From a virus, in IMG/VR virus record IMGVR_UViG_3300017963_002993, positions 1-35,527 of that record: DNA of 35,527 nucleotides; one strand, given 5' to 3'. The number at the start of each line of letters is the position of its first letter. The first letter of the stretch is position 1. The notes under the pieces are model-generated. The model worked only from the letters and a program-made list of their open reading frames with translations, was not told where the DNA came from and did no database searches. Shown piece after piece: positions 22,217 to 31,179 of this stretch. The position numbers and the translations under genes were made by a program.

Positions 22217-24130
22217 TTACAATCGCGCGCCCTCTTCGATTGGGCCATTGCGAAAGTGCTCATATTTCAGGCGGCGGGAAATCGCTTCCTCGTGTTGCTC
22301 GCGGAGCTCCTCGTTTTTTTTGGCAAGCTCAGTCACGCGCATTTGTCGCCGCAGAGATTCCTCTTGCGCTTGGAGTTGGTCGGCGCGTTCCATTGCCCCT
22401 TGTCGCGCAATATGCCCCTCTGGGAACTCAGCGGCGTGGCCCTCGAAATACTCAACGCCCATTGATAACCGATTCGCGCGGCGTTGCAACCCCAACATGC
22501 GCTCATCGGCCACGGTCGCCCGATACTCCTCGGCGGTCATGGGTGGACGCTCTTGCGCGGTGGCCGGGAGCGCTGGCATTGCTCGCGGTTGACTGCGCCG
22601 TACGTAGTCCTTCGTTGCCTGCAAATGCTCCGGACTCATCATGGCCCAAGACCAGAGGCCCTCGCGCTCGGCCTTGGGAAATGCTGATCCCCGCAAGCTC
22701 TTGGCCAGTTCCGACCGGCCCAAAAATTTTTGCGCCGCGCCCTCGCCCTCAAAGACGAGCTTCCGCATGTAGCCGATTTCTTGCGGGCTTTTGCCTGCCT
22801 TGCGCATATCGGTTGCCATTCGACGGAAGCCCTTTTTCCATGATGCGCCTTGCGCTCCGGCTTCCAAATCGACGCCCGCGGCTTTCGCCATCGCCTGTAT
22901 GGAATCCGGGATCGCCGCCATTGCGATCTTGTTCATTGCGTCATTTGGGATGATGTTTTCCGATAACGCGAAAATTTCCGCAAGCCACTTTGGCGCTCCC
23001 GCCTCGCGGTATCGACCCACAGCCAACTGATGACGCACGTCTTGTTGGCTTATGCCACGCAATCCCATTTCTTGTTCGATGGGGATGTTCGTTTGCCACT
23101 GCTGAATCGACTTGCGCAACTCGGCGAACCCGTAAGCAGCATCTTTCAACCGTTGGCTGAGCTTTTGGCCTACTGCGTCCTCTGCCGTCTCGCCAATGCG
23201 CCGCACGGCATCCTCAACTTGGTCTACGTTCTGAGTAAGCGATTGTGCAGCCGCAACGGCTTCTGCCCCAAAAATCTCTTGGATTGTCGAGGCGTCTAAA
23301 CTTGAAAGGTCTCGCAACTGATCAAGCAAGCTCCCGCGCGTCGTGTAACCTTCTTCGATGGCTTTGTCCATGCGCAAAATGACGTTGCGCACCCCTGTGA
23401 ATGTCCGCTCACTCCGGCCCCCGCGTTGCGTTGCCACGACCAATGCGCCGCCCAGCTCGTCGAGGGAATGCCCCAACGGTTCGGCAACGGCGGCCACGTC
23501 CGGCAGCAAACGCGCGAGATCTTCGAATGTCAAAAAGCCTAGCTCGGCGGTCCGATTGATTTTGGCCTGCGCTTCCGAAACACTGTCCAACGTCTTCCCA
23601 TAAATCAGATACGTCTTGAGCAGTGCCTTCACGCTCAGCGGCAACTCTGTTCCGGTAAGGCGTGTCAACTCGATTGCGCTCGACAAAACGTCTTTTTGAA
23701 TGGCTTCGCTCAAATGTGACGCACCAGACTGGATGGAGAACAGAGCGTCCGCAATTTCCTTGCGCGTGATTCCAAAGGCATTGGCCAGCTCGAGCACTTC
23801 GTCTTTCTTGCTGGCAATCTTTGATAGGTTGTCGCCCAGCGACAGGAGCCCGGTCATCTCGCTTTCGAATTTGGAAGACTCCTCGCGCAGGCGCTTGTAC
23901 TCCTCGACGGTCGCGCGGACGGCAGCGCTCACTCCAGCCGCGCCAACGAAGCCGCCTGCCAACGTCATGGCTGTGCGCTTCATGCCGCCAAGCGTTCGGT
24001 CGAAACGCCGTGCCTGACGGATCTGACCACGGAATGCCGTCTCGCTTTTTTTCTGCGTGGCAATGAGACGACGGAAACCCTGAACGGCTTTCGCTTCCTC
24101 GGAATCTAAAACGAATGTTACGTTTCCCAT
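22217..24130 (-). CDS. Tail tape measure protein (637 aa)
   Basis: The N-terminus (about residues 10-95) is a charged helix followed by a Gly/Ala hydrophobic segment (TAMTLAGGFVGAAGVSAAVR), then a region typical of PhageMin_Tail-type tape measures (AFGITRKEIADALFSIQSGA; ELGFLTFEDLARLLPDVAAV; GALVVATQRGGRSERTF). The C-terminal third is long coiled helix (MRVTELAKKNEELREQHEEA). It sets tail length in siphoviruses; at roughly 1.5 Angstrom per residue it would give a tail near 95 nm, which is an estimate. It follows the tail tube and two small presumptive assembly genes. Confidence 0.85.
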   Translation of the reverse strand: MGNVTFVLDSEEAKAVQGFRRLIATQKKSETAFRGQIRQARRFDRTLGGMKRTAMTLAGGFVGAAGVSAAVRATVEEYKRLREESSKFESEMTGLLSLGDNLSKIASKKDEVLELANAFGITRKEIADALFSIQSGASHLSEAIQKDVLSSAIELTRLTGTELPLSVKALLKTYLIYGKTLDSVSEAQAKINRTAELGFLTFEDLARLLPDVAAVAEPLGHSLDELGGALVVATQRGGRSERTFTGVRNVILRMDKAIEEGYTTRGSLLDQLRDLSSLDASTIQEIFGAEAVAAAQSLTQNVDQVEDAVRRIGETAEDAVGQKLSQRLKDAAYGFAELRKSIQQWQTNIPIEQEMGLRGISQQDVRHQLAVGRYREAGAPKWLAEIFALSENIIPNDAMNKIAMAAIPDSIQAMAKAAGVDLEAGAQGASWKKGFRRMATDMRKAGKSPQEIGYMRKLVFEGEGAAQKFLGRSELAKSLRGSAFPKAEREGLWSWAMMSPEHLQATKDYVRRSQPRAMPALPATAQERPPMTAEEYRATVADERMLGLQRRANRLSMGVEYFEGHAAEFPEGHIARQGAMERADQLQAQEESLRRQMRVTELAKKNEELREQHEEAISRRLKYEHFRNGPIEEGARL

Positions 24131-24186
24131 CTGTTACTCACAGGCAAAAAAGTATAAGTCCGCAAACGTCGGCGCATACTCAGGCA

Positions 24187-24954
24187 TCAACCCCGCTCGC
24201 CATCGGCGGTATCGTTGCCATCGTCCGTTCGGGCATCGCCGTTTTTTTTTGCGTTCTCCGCAAGCGCCTTTTGTATCGCGATGATCGTTGGCCAATCAAA
24301 CAGCGCCTTTAATATTTCCAGTCGGTTTGTCGTGGACAACAAGCCCAGATAGCCAACTTCCCATTGACTCACACGGTAATTGACCGCTAAGGCTTCCACA
24401 GCAAGCGCAGTCTGCTCTTCTTCAGGCATGAGCTCCGACGGCGTCTCCCCTTCCGCCAGTTCAATTAAGCCCACGTCGCGCTGGAACAATTCCCAGGCTC
24501 TCTCTGCTCGCTCACACAAGCCAGCAAAGCGCGTCTCTATTTGCTGTTGCCAGTTGCCCGAAGCGTCAATGGACAAGCGCCGAGGGACGGGAGCGGGCTG
24601 CACGGGGCTTGTGGCCATGGGCACAACCCACTCCCCGCCATCGCTCAAGGCAACCTTATGGCCGGGGATAGAGTCCTCGCGCGCCAGATCATCAGGCGTC
24701 GGTGGCGTGTCGCGGAACCAGCCCAGGAAATATGCACCATCATTGCATGCCCTCCATTCTTGGGCTTCCGGGTCGAAGCGCACATCGGAAGGCTTGCCGA
24801 GTGAAACGATAATCCCGCCATGCCCCCCGGGCCCGGATGCGGTTTCTCGCGTCGCGAGGCCGCGCATATCCAATACGGAGGCTAAGCCTACCTCCGCAAG
24901 ATCCGAGGCGGTCGCCCCGGCCCTGTTCGGCAGAAAATAAAGGAAAGCCGCCAT
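24187..24954 (-). CDS. Protein between tail tube and tape measure (255 aa)
   Basis: The start at 24954 lies one base after the stop of the preceding gene (TGATATG); the longer frame overlaps that gene and is not used. The N-terminal 110 residues (FLYFLPNRAGATASDLAEVG; SVLDMRGLATRETASGPGGH) look like a compact domain; the remainder is helical and acidic. In lambda this slot holds the G/GT assembly chaperones; no slippery frameshift site is evident here, so this pair would be separate proteins. No family is recognised. Confidence 0.65.
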   Translation of the reverse strand: MAAFLYFLPNRAGATASDLAEVGLASVLDMRGLATRETASGPGGHGGIIVSLGKPSDVRFDPEAQEWRACNDGAYFLGWFRDTPPTPDDLAREDSIPGHKVALSDGGEWVVPMATSPVQPAPVPRRLSIDASGNWQQQIETRFAGLCERAERAWELFQRDVGLIELAEGETPSELMPEEEQTALAVEALAVNYRVSQWEVGYLGLLSTTNRLEILKALFDWPTIIAIQKALAENAKKNGDARTDDGNDTADGERG

Positions 24955-24955
24955 A

Positions 24956-25255
24956 TCACGCGTCCGCCCCTTCCTCATCATCGGCTCGCGTGGCGTCCGG
25001 GTGTTCCGCCAAATAGGCGTTGAACACCTGGTCCAACGCGCCAACCTGGAGCGGAGGGACGCCCTCATCGCCCTTGATAATACGGGCCATGCTCAATATG
25101 GGCACGGTGTCCTCGGGCTCGATTGTCCCGCGTGTCACCAACTCACATTGTTTGCGATACATTTCCCGCACGCAGTCAACCGCAAGTTGGCGCATAGCCT
25201 TTTCGACTTCCCGCGCTCGTGCATGCAATTGTGTTCCCGTTGAAAACTGACCCAT
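24956..25255 (-). CDS. Candidate tail assembly chaperone (99 aa)
   Basis: AAAGGGCGAG lies ahead of the ATG at 25255. The product is helical (ARAREVEKAMRQLAVDCVRE) with an acidic tail (RADDEEGADA). Placement between tail tube and tape measure, size and helical character fit a gpG-like assembly chaperone, but no diagnostic motif is seen. Confidence 0.6.
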   Translation of the reverse strand: MGQFSTGTQLHARAREVEKAMRQLAVDCVREMYRKQCELVTRGTIEPEDTVPILSMARIIKGDEGVPPLQVGALDQVFNAYLAEHPDATRADDEEGADA

Positions 25256-25269
25256 GGTCTCGCCCTTTC

Positions 25270-26223
25270 TTATGCGATAGCGGTAGCCGCTGACACAACC
25301 ATAATCGCGTTTGTTCCATCGTACGTCGGAGTTATGATGACTTCCGCCATAAGCGGTTCGCCTTGGGAGCCACCTACTGTCTGGCAGGAAATCCGTCCAT
25401 CATCTATTGTGAATGAGATGTGCTCCGATGTTGCGTCGGCAACGCGTGTTCCACCCTCGTCAACTTTGCGGAGATACACCACGCTGTCCGACGCGCCTTG
25501 CTCCGCGCCTGCCGCCGTCAGCGTGCTGAGAATGCCTACGTTGCTGGACCGCACACGAATTGACGGATTGCGATTCATGATTCCCACAAACGTGGGATAC
25601 GCCTCGCCGTCACCTTGACGGACAATTTCCTCGATGCCAAAATCAACTGTGATATCCTCAATACCCGTGATCGCCGAGCCGTTGATTTTCACGGGACCGC
25701 AAACAAACGCCTCTGTCACATCGGGCGATCCCGTCAATTGCTGGCTGCCGGTAATCGTCAACGGCGACGTGCTGCCGTCGCTGGAGATGGCCGAAATTTC
25801 GAGGTCATACGTTGCAAATGCGTTCAGCGGCGCATTGATTGTACGCGGAATGATAAGCCCATTTCCGATGCTGAGCTTCGTATGCTCGGCGGTTGTCGGC
25901 GGTGTGCGTGTGCCGCCGCTGAGCATCTTTTGCAACCATGCCTCAACGGCGTTGAGACCGCTTGACCCGCTCGCTTCAATCAACAGGCCCGAAATGCCTA
26001 CCTTGCCAAGCACTGTTGCAAGCGCCGTTGTGCTTACACGCAGTCGCGGCTCTTGGCTCATGACAGCAACATATTTCGGGTCAACGCAACCATCCGCCGC
26101 CGCCAGCTCCTCACTCAGGTTTGTGTCAAGTGCCCAGTCCACAAGTTGGGAAATGAGGTAATCCTCCCCGGAGTTGGGGTCGGCGTTTAGCGCATATAGG
26201 GTGTGAAGTGTTGATACTGCCAT
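25270..26223 (-). CDS. Major tail tube protein (317 aa)
   Basis: The sequence is beta-rich and soluble with many Thr/Ser/Gly, e.g. LVDWALDTNLSEELAAADG, SIGNGLIIPRTINAPLNAF and GIEDITVDFGIEEIVRQGDG. It lies just upstream of the tail assembly genes and the tape measure, where the tube subunit is encoded, and is the right size for a tube protein with an added domain. The start overlaps the upstream stop as TAATG. Confidence 0.7.
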   Translation of the reverse strand: MAVSTLHTLYALNADPNSGEDYLISQLVDWALDTNLSEELAAADGCVDPKYVAVMSQEPRLRVSTTALATVLGKVGISGLLIEASGSSGLNAVEAWLQKMLSGGTRTPPTTAEHTKLSIGNGLIIPRTINAPLNAFATYDLEISAISSDGSTSPLTITGSQQLTGSPDVTEAFVCGPVKINGSAITGIEDITVDFGIEEIVRQGDGEAYPTFVGIMNRNPSIRVRSSNVGILSTLTAAGAEQGASDSVVYLRKVDEGGTRVADATSEHISFTIDDGRISCQTVGGSQGEPLMAEVIITPTYDGTNAIMVVSAATAIA

Positions 26224-26696
26224 TAGACCGTTGTCCTTTCCGCATTGCGCAAATTCATGATGCGGACTTGCATCAAGTCTTCGTAGAAGTCCTGCATTTC
26301 TTTTTGCTCCGCTTGCGTCGTGCGCGTAAGCTCGGCGGCCTTATCCGCTTGCCCGGTCGCCTTGCGATAAGCATATAGATGTTTTGGCCCAGTCAATATT
26401 CCTCGCGCGCGCTTTGATGTGCCGCTCAATCGCACCCCGCTTGTTACCATGCGCTTCATCTCGCCCGACCAGACAAGCGGCAACTGGTGGCCCATTACAC
26501 GTTGCTTGCGCCGGAGATAAGCATCCGTCCGTTTCTGATACCGATATTTCCATGCCGCAATTGGCTTAAAATGCTGTGGTAAAAACATCTGCCACCAAAA
26601 CCGCACGGTGTCTCTTAGTGAGTTGCGATTCAGCGGCGCAAACCGCCGAGCAACTTGTCGCGGACTTCCTCTTTCTATGATCTGTCCTCGTATCAT
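26223..26696 (-). CDS. Basic tail-completion protein candidate (157 aa)
   Basis: The start at 26696 overlaps the upstream stop as ATGA and has GGAG at a good distance. The sequence is very basic with repeated aromatic residues (FWWQMFLPQHFKPIAAWKYR; TDAYLRRKQRVMGHQLPLVW). In lambda-like and HK97-like phages a protein of this kind (gpZ/gp10 type) joins head and tail. Assignment rests on position and charge. Confidence 0.55.
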   Translation of the reverse strand: MIRGQIIERGSPRQVARRFAPLNRNSLRDTVRFWWQMFLPQHFKPIAAWKYRYQKRTDAYLRRKQRVMGHQLPLVWSGEMKRMVTSGVRLSGTSKRARGILTGPKHLYAYRKATGQADKAAELTRTTQAEQKEMQDFYEDLMQVRIMNLRNAERTTV

Positions 26697-27193
26697 GGCC
26701 CCCACTCCACGTTGAACGACATCCAGTGAAAATGGTCGCCTTCGCCGGACCGGTTCGGGAAGTTGCGCTCGGGCGGGTCGCGTTGCATAATCCGCTGAAT
26801 GGAGAGGTAGCCGCCAGATCCGGCCAACTCGCTCATGTCGTCAATCACGCCGCCGACGTTGTTCAGGAATTCCAAGGCGGCATCGTCAACCGCGGCTTCC
26901 GCCTGATACGCCACTGAGACGCCGGCCTCGAACATCAGGACTAGGGAGCCACCTTCTTGAAAGTGATTGCGCGCCCCGCCCGCAATCATGTTGTATGACC
27001 AACTGTCGCCTTGCGTGATTACCGCGAAGGGCCGGGTCAAACTACTGGCGGAAACATAGGCCATATAGGTGCGCGCCCGCGCCGCCGCGACCGTGCTCAC
27101 GCCAAGCCACATTTGCCACGCGCTACAATTCGCGAGAAGCGTTTGCAGATTGTAGATCGGCAAACTTAACGGCCCTGTCGGCGTCACTGCCAT
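26693..27193 (-). CDS. Tail terminator-like protein (166 aa)
   Basis: The gene starts three bases after the preceding stop. The N-terminus is helical (LPIYNLQTLLANCSAWQMWL), the middle strand-rich (RPFAVITQGDSWSYNMIAGG; GSLVLMFEAGVSVAYQAEAA) and the end is FHWMSFNVEWGP; this helix-then-sheet order with a final strand resembles gpU-type terminators that cap the tail tube. No diagnostic motif is present. Confidence 0.55.
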   Translation of the reverse strand: MAVTPTGPLSLPIYNLQTLLANCSAWQMWLGVSTVAAARARTYMAYVSASSLTRPFAVITQGDSWSYNMIAGGARNHFQEGGSLVLMFEAGVSVAYQAEAAVDDAALEFLNNVGGVIDDMSELAGSGGYLSIQRIMQRDPPERNFPNRSGEGDHFHWMSFNVEWGP

Positions 27194-27196
27194 TGA

Positions 27197-27574
27197 TCAA
27201 CCTCGATGGTTCACAAACATGTCTTGGCGGCCTTTGAACTCGGCGTCGAACTTCTGCACTTGTAAAAGCGCCAAGCCTTCGTTGTCGTCGGCCTCGACTT
27301 CCACGACTGACCAGTCCGCCGCGTCGAATGTTACAACGTCCTTGCGTGCCGGGGTGGCGATGCCTTCCGTGGCATCCGTTGAAACCATTACATCAGCCTG
27401 AGTAAGTTCGCCGACGCCTTCCGCGCAGACGTTTTCGCGCTGGGGTTGGCGATCAACAATCGCGGTGATGGATTTCAACGCGCCGCCATCGGGCGTATAA
27501 CTCACCGTCTCGCCAAGCCCATCCAGCAACATGGCGCGCCCCGATTCCTCAAAAGCGTCGGCAAACCAACTCAT
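27197..27574 (-). CDS. Head-tail connector candidate, gpFII-like (125 aa)
   Basis: The protein starts MSWFADAFEESGRAMLLDGL, a short helix as in lambda FII-type attachment proteins, and then alternates strands (VSYTPDGG, ITAIVDRQP, KDVVTFDAADWSVVEVEADD, ALLQVQKFDAEF). Size and place after the capsid genes fit the protein that joins the finished head to the tail. The previous gene stops directly at its start. Confidence 0.65.
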   Translation of the reverse strand: MSWFADAFEESGRAMLLDGLGETVSYTPDGGALKSITAIVDRQPQRENVCAEGVGELTQADVMVSTDATEGIATPARKDVVTFDAADWSVVEVEADDNEGLALLQVQKFDAEFKGRQDMFVNHRG

Positions 27575-28345
27575 TTAGTCCTGCCAGACTTGCACGCGCA
27601 GCGTGGTTGTCATAGTTGTGGGCCCGTCTAGGTAGACAGTCACGGCATCGGTGCTGGGCACAATGCTTGTTATGCTCCGGCCTTGCCCCGATGTAACAAT
27701 CGAAGCGAACGGGTAATCGTCGGAATCCGTGCCGCTCACGGTAATTGCCACGCTCGATGTATTGGTTGTCACGTCATCCGTGGCGAACACGAGCGTTTTT
27801 CCCGAGGCGATAAGCGTGGTCGCGGTGCAGGTCGTGAACGTGCCGGCCGCTGGCGTTGTGTCGCCAATTGTGGCCCCGTCAATGTTCCCTCCATCAATAT
27901 CAGCAAGCACAGCGCCCAAAGACGTAAAATCGCCAGCGGCGGGCGTTGTGCCCCCGATGGTAACACTATCCGCTGTGCCACCGTTGATATCCGCTGTGGT
28001 TGCGGTGAGGGAGCTAAACGTGCCAGCAGCAGCGGACGAACCACCAATGGTTGTTCCGTCAATGGCCCCGCCATCCAGATTTACCGTTGTTCCCGTTAGC
28101 GTGGTAAACGTGCCGGCCGCTGGGGTCGTTCCACCAATCACGGTTCCGTCAATCGTGCCGCCGTCAATGTCCACGGTTGCAAGCGTCGAGCCCGATGGCA
28201 ACGTCGCGCTATCGTTTACCGTAAGACTGGAAACGCGCAAATTCACGAACGACCCGTTCTGGGTTTCGTAGTACGCGCCCAAACAGATCGCGACACCAAG
28301 AGCCAACCACGCAAGCGGCAACAGGTTTCGGCCTTTGTATTTCAT
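27575..28345 (-). CDS. Membrane-anchored protein of GTTPAAGTFT repeats (256 aa)
   Basis: The start at 28345 has AAAGGAC nine bases upstream. Residues about 8-25 (LLPLAWLALGVAICLGAYYE) form a transmembrane or uncleaved signal segment. Residues 50-190 hold four to five tandem repeats of about 30 residues of the form IDGTTIGGTTPAAGTFTTLT, a beta-solenoid-like repeat seen in many phage proteins, and the C-terminus is a small strand-rich domain. It lies between the major capsid and connector genes where lambda has FI. A membrane segment is odd for a head protein, so it may be a surface fibre. Confidence 0.75.
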   Translation of the reverse strand: MKYKGRNLLPLAWLALGVAICLGAYYETQNGSFVNLRVSSLTVNDSATLPSGSTLATVDIDGGTIDGTVIGGTTPAAGTFTTLTGTTVNLDGGAIDGTTIGGSSAAAGTFSSLTATTADINGGTADSVTIGGTTPAAGDFTSLGAVLADIDGGNIDGATIGDTTPAAGTFTTCTATTLIASGKTLVFATDDVTTNTSSVAITVSGTDSDDYPFASIVTSGQGRSITSIVPSTDAVTVYLDGPTTMTTTLRVQVWQD

Positions 28346-28381
28346 CGTTTCAAAGTCCTTTCCGGGGCATTGCCCCATGGC

Positions 28382-29341
28382 TTACGTGGTGATGTTGTCA
28401 AGCAACTGCAAGCACTCGGTGAACAGGATTTTTTCGTCCGTGTCCATGCGCGCGCGGATGATGTCCGACCGAACCGTTTCGTCGCGGTAGCTTTCCATCG
28501 TTGCGCCGATAGACGAACCATCTTGTCCCCAATGGAACATGCGCCCGAGTCCCGGCTCTCGAATGTCATTTGACGTGCAGATCCGGGCAACCGCCGCGTA
28601 TTCATCCGACCAAATCGGGGAAATGCTCACGCTCTGCTCGCTGTTTGCCGTGTTCTTCGCGCTTCCCGCAACGATGATGTATGGTAGGTCGAAAGCATCC
28701 TGGAGCTCCGCAATCCCGATTTCCGCAGGCAGCACTGACTTTACAGCTTTCACTTTGTCAATGATTTCCGAGCACCGTCGCACGTTGAGAAACACTCGGC
28801 GGTTGACGATGAGCGCATTGGCCCAAAGACCGGTTGCGTCCCATAGCGCCTTGACCCTGGCGGCAACGTCCGTAATCGGCGTTGCGGCGGTCACGTCATC
28901 CCATTCATTCGTAACACTGGTCGGCGTCCATGTTGACGCGTTGAACACCATGTCCGCCACGCGCTTTTCCATATTGCGCAACACAACATCGCGGGCACGT
29001 TGCGCGGAGACCAGCTCTGCGTCGAAGAAGTCTACGTAGAGGTCGGCTTCCCGATCATCCACGGGCTCCTCGGCGCCATGCTCCTCGGTCGCGTAGCTGT
29101 CGGTTGTGAAGTCCCAGTGCGACCGAGCGTAACCCGTGCCGGGCGCACGTCGCGTTTCGCGGTTCTCCAGCAATTGTTCGATGGGGATTTTCCCAAAGAT
29201 TCCGCTCGACTTGGCAACCTCGATGACCGGCAACACCTGGGGTGCAATAAAGCCCGCGCGGTCGGCGGCCAAATCGAACTCTTCCAAACTCCCGGCCAAC
29301 TCGGGCCGCAGAGTCGAGAGGCTTGATGTTGGGTGAGGCAT
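28382..29341 (-). CDS. Major capsid protein (319 aa)
   Basis: The ATG at 29341 follows AAAGGAG by eight bases; the GTG at 29350 is too close to that site. The sequence fits the lambda gpE-like HK97-fold capsid group: an N-arm, then a strand-helix region with RRAPGTGYARSHWDFTTDSY, a long spine-like helix region (FDAELVSAQRARDVVLRNME) and a P-domain with LWANALIVNRRVFLNVRRC. It lies directly after a decoration protein and protease-scaffold gene, the usual lambda order. No cleaved delta domain is apparent at its N-terminus. Confidence 0.8.
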   Translation of the reverse strand: MPHPTSSLSTLRPELAGSLEEFDLAADRAGFIAPQVLPVIEVAKSSGIFGKIPIEQLLENRETRRAPGTGYARSHWDFTTDSYATEEHGAEEPVDDREADLYVDFFDAELVSAQRARDVVLRNMEKRVADMVFNASTWTPTSVTNEWDDVTAATPITDVAARVKALWDATGLWANALIVNRRVFLNVRRCSEIIDKVKAVKSVLPAEIGIAELQDAFDLPYIIVAGSAKNTANSEQSVSISPIWSDEYAAVARICTSNDIREPGLGRMFHWGQDGSSIGATMESYRDETVRSDIIRARMDTDEKILFTECLQLLDNITT

Positions 29342-29427
29342 CGGTTTCACTCCTTTAGTGAGTTTCGCCGATCCTCGCTTTCGCCTTTGTTACCTCCGTG
29401 AAGTTTGATCCGCTTTCCGCTATCCGC

Positions 29428-29781
29428 TTACGCAGGCAATACTTCAATTGCATCATTGTTCGCTGTGGCGGCTTCCAGCGCTTCGCCAACGGCAACCGTC
29501 CCGCTGTCGGAAATCTTGCCACTTGCCGCTGCATACACCGCCGCGCCCTTGGCAATCGCTTTCGACGCGATCATGATCTGCGTGCCTTGCGCCGTTGTGA
29601 GGCGCACGGCGACTTCTTCGTCGGCGGCCAACGCGTCAGTCTCTAGCGTGCCGACACAATCCGTATGCGCGGCGCTGCAATATTCGAGCTGTCCACTTCC
29701 ATCCAAATGGACACGCCGATATTGGCTCAATGCGCCGCTTGCTGTGAATGTGCGGGTTGGAGTTGCTACAAAATTCGCCAT
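29428..29781 (-). CDS. Head decoration-like protein, DUF2190-type (117 aa)
   Basis: AAAGGGG lies upstream of the ATG. The small beta protein runs RTFTASGALSQYRRVHLDGS, CVGTLETDALAADEEVAVRL and AIAKGAAVYAAASGKISDSG, a pattern of DUF2190/decoration proteins that sit on capsid surfaces. It is placed between protease and capsid genes, where lambda encodes gpD. The 77 bases between its stop and the capsid start contain a ribosome site for the capsid gene and no other gene. Confidence 0.75.
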   Translation of the reverse strand: MANFVATPTRTFTASGALSQYRRVHLDGSGQLEYCSAAHTDCVGTLETDALAADEEVAVRLTTAQGTQIMIASKAIAKGAAVYAAASGKISDSGTVAVGEALEAATANNDAIEVLPA

Positions 29782-29841
29782 TTTTCTTACCCCTTTCTTT
29801 GTCGTTGTCGGTTCGGGCTTTGCTTGGCCTTGTTCGTTTTG

Positions 29842-30303
29842 TTAGATCTCGCGTTCCGCGAATGCCAGCGCTCCTTTCCGGTTTCCTTGGCGCTCATTAT
29901 AAGCGACCACGTACGCCTTGTGAAGTTCCGGGTCCGCTTTTCGCGCGGCCTTGATGGCATCGGCGTGTCTCTTGCCCTTGGCCAAGTGCGCCCCAATAGC
30001 CGATTCCCAACGATCAATCGCATCGGCGTTGGTCGCCTCTTCCTCATCGCCACCTTCAGACCCCAGCGCGTCAACCCCCGGCTTGGAGGCCTTCGCCTTG
30101 AGCTCCTCGATCTCCTTGGCCTGATGCGCCATCCATGCCCCCTTGGCTTCGTCCGCCGTAGCCTTGCGTTCGAGCTGATCACACAAGAAGTCGGCGGTCG
30201 CCTGTGGGACGGCGGCCTTCAGTTCTTGGTAGGTCGCCGCCACGGGCTCTTGTGACGGTGTTTCCGCAACAATAGCGGTGTCCGCCGTTGTTTCTGTCGC
30301 CAT
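29842..30303 (-). CDS. Nested in-frame scaffold protein candidate (153 aa)
   Basis: Within the protease frame an ATG at 30303 is preceded by a perfect AAAGGAG and ten bases of spacing, giving a product that begins MATETTADTAIVAETPSQEP and is helical and acidic in its first half. Lambda makes its scaffold Nu3 from an internal start in gene C in the same way. The internal ribosome site is seen; its use is inferred by analogy. Confidence 0.6.
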   Translation of the reverse strand: MATETTADTAIVAETPSQEPVAATYQELKAAVPQATADFLCDQLERKATADEAKGAWMAHQAKEIEELKAKASKPGVDALGSEGGDEEEATNADAIDRWESAIGAHLAKGKRHADAIKAARKADPELHKAYVVAYNERQGNRKGALAFAEREI

Positions 30304-31179
30304 TTTTGTCTTGCTCCTTTCTCTGTTTGTTTCCTCTCGCAAATCTTCGAGGACCAATTCAAACGGCTTTATGCCGTCGATCAACCCTACTTTGATTGCG
30401 TCCGCGCCCACGTAAACCCGACCATCCGCCAAGGCTTGCACGACCTGAATGCCCATGCGTCGGCCCCGCGCGACGGCCTCATTGAACTGATTGCCCAACT
30501 TGTCCACCGTCGCCTGAAATTCCGTCAAATGCTCCTCGGTGACTTCCGTCCCCGGCGTGCCCGCTCCCTTGAATTCGCCGGTCCGCAAAACGTGGACCTT
30601 GATTCCCTCGCTCTCGGCAAACGCGGAAGAATCCTCCACAACCAGAAAAACACCGATGCTGCCGATCAATGCGTTTGCGTTTGCGAAAACCTTGTTGGCC
30701 TGCGATGCGACATAGTAGGCCGCGCTTGCGCCCCGGTCCTCAATGTAGGCGTAGACTGGCTTTTCTTTGGACGCTCGCGCCACGTCGTCGGCGAGATCGG
30801 GAATGCCCGATACCGTCCCGCCAGGCGAATCAATTACAAGCGCAATACCAGCGATGGAATCATCAACAAGCGCATTGCGCACTTGCCGCCGGGCCCGGAC
30901 GGTTGAGGCAGCCTCCATCAAGCTAGAGCCATATTTCATGAGCGTACCGCTCAGTTGAATCATGGCGATTCCGCCAGTAAGCACGGGGTAGCTTATGTCA
31001 GTCGCCACTTGGGGCTCGGCAAGTTGCTTGGCGATATGGTCGCCTAAATCGCGCGCTCGAACCGTTGTTGCAAGGGCCTGGAACGTCGCGGACTCCATCG
31101 CCCACGGACCGAAATACTGATCAAGGTGCGAAACGCGCTCGGTGGCCCACCCCGGCGGCTGGATGTCAAACTCAAGCAT
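29842..31179 (-). CDS. S49 (SppA-like) capsid maturation protease (445 aa)
   Basis: Motifs of the SppA/S49 family are present: DSPGGTVSG (about 117-125), the nucleophile Ser152 in RGASAAYYVAS, GSIGV (173-177) and the general-base Lys204 in EFKGAGTPG. As in lambda gpC the protease domain is followed by a helical acidic C-terminal part (from about residue 290) that can act as scaffold. The start at 31179 overlaps the portal stop by eight bases and has GGGAG ahead; the earlier ATG at 31197 has a site too close to it. It would cut scaffold and itself during prohead maturation. Confidence 0.85.
   Translation of the reverse strand: MLEFDIQPPGWATERVSHLDQYFGPWAMESATFQALATTVRARDLGDHIAKQLAEPQVATDISYPVLTGGIAMIQLSGTLMKYGSSLMEAASTVRARRQVRNALVDDSIAGIALVIDSPGGTVSGIPDLADDVARASKEKPVYAYIEDRGASAAYYVASQANKVFANANALIGSIGVFLVVEDSSAFAESEGIKVHVLRTGEFKGAGTPGTEVTEEHLTEFQATVDKLGNQFNEAVARGRRMGIQVVQALADGRVYVGADAIKVGLIDGIKPFELVLEDLREETNRERSKTKMATETTADTAIVAETPSQEPVAATYQELKAAVPQATADFLCDQLERKATADEAKGAWMAHQAKEIEELKAKASKPGVDALGSEGGDEEEATNADAIDRWESAIGAHLAKGKRHADAIKAARKADPELHKAYVVAYNERQGNRKGALAFAEREI

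Noticed and set aside
24187-25255. Programmed frameshift of the lambda G/GT type
   Set aside because: No slippery heptamer was evident at the end of the 99-aa gene, and the next gene has its own start at the stop codon.
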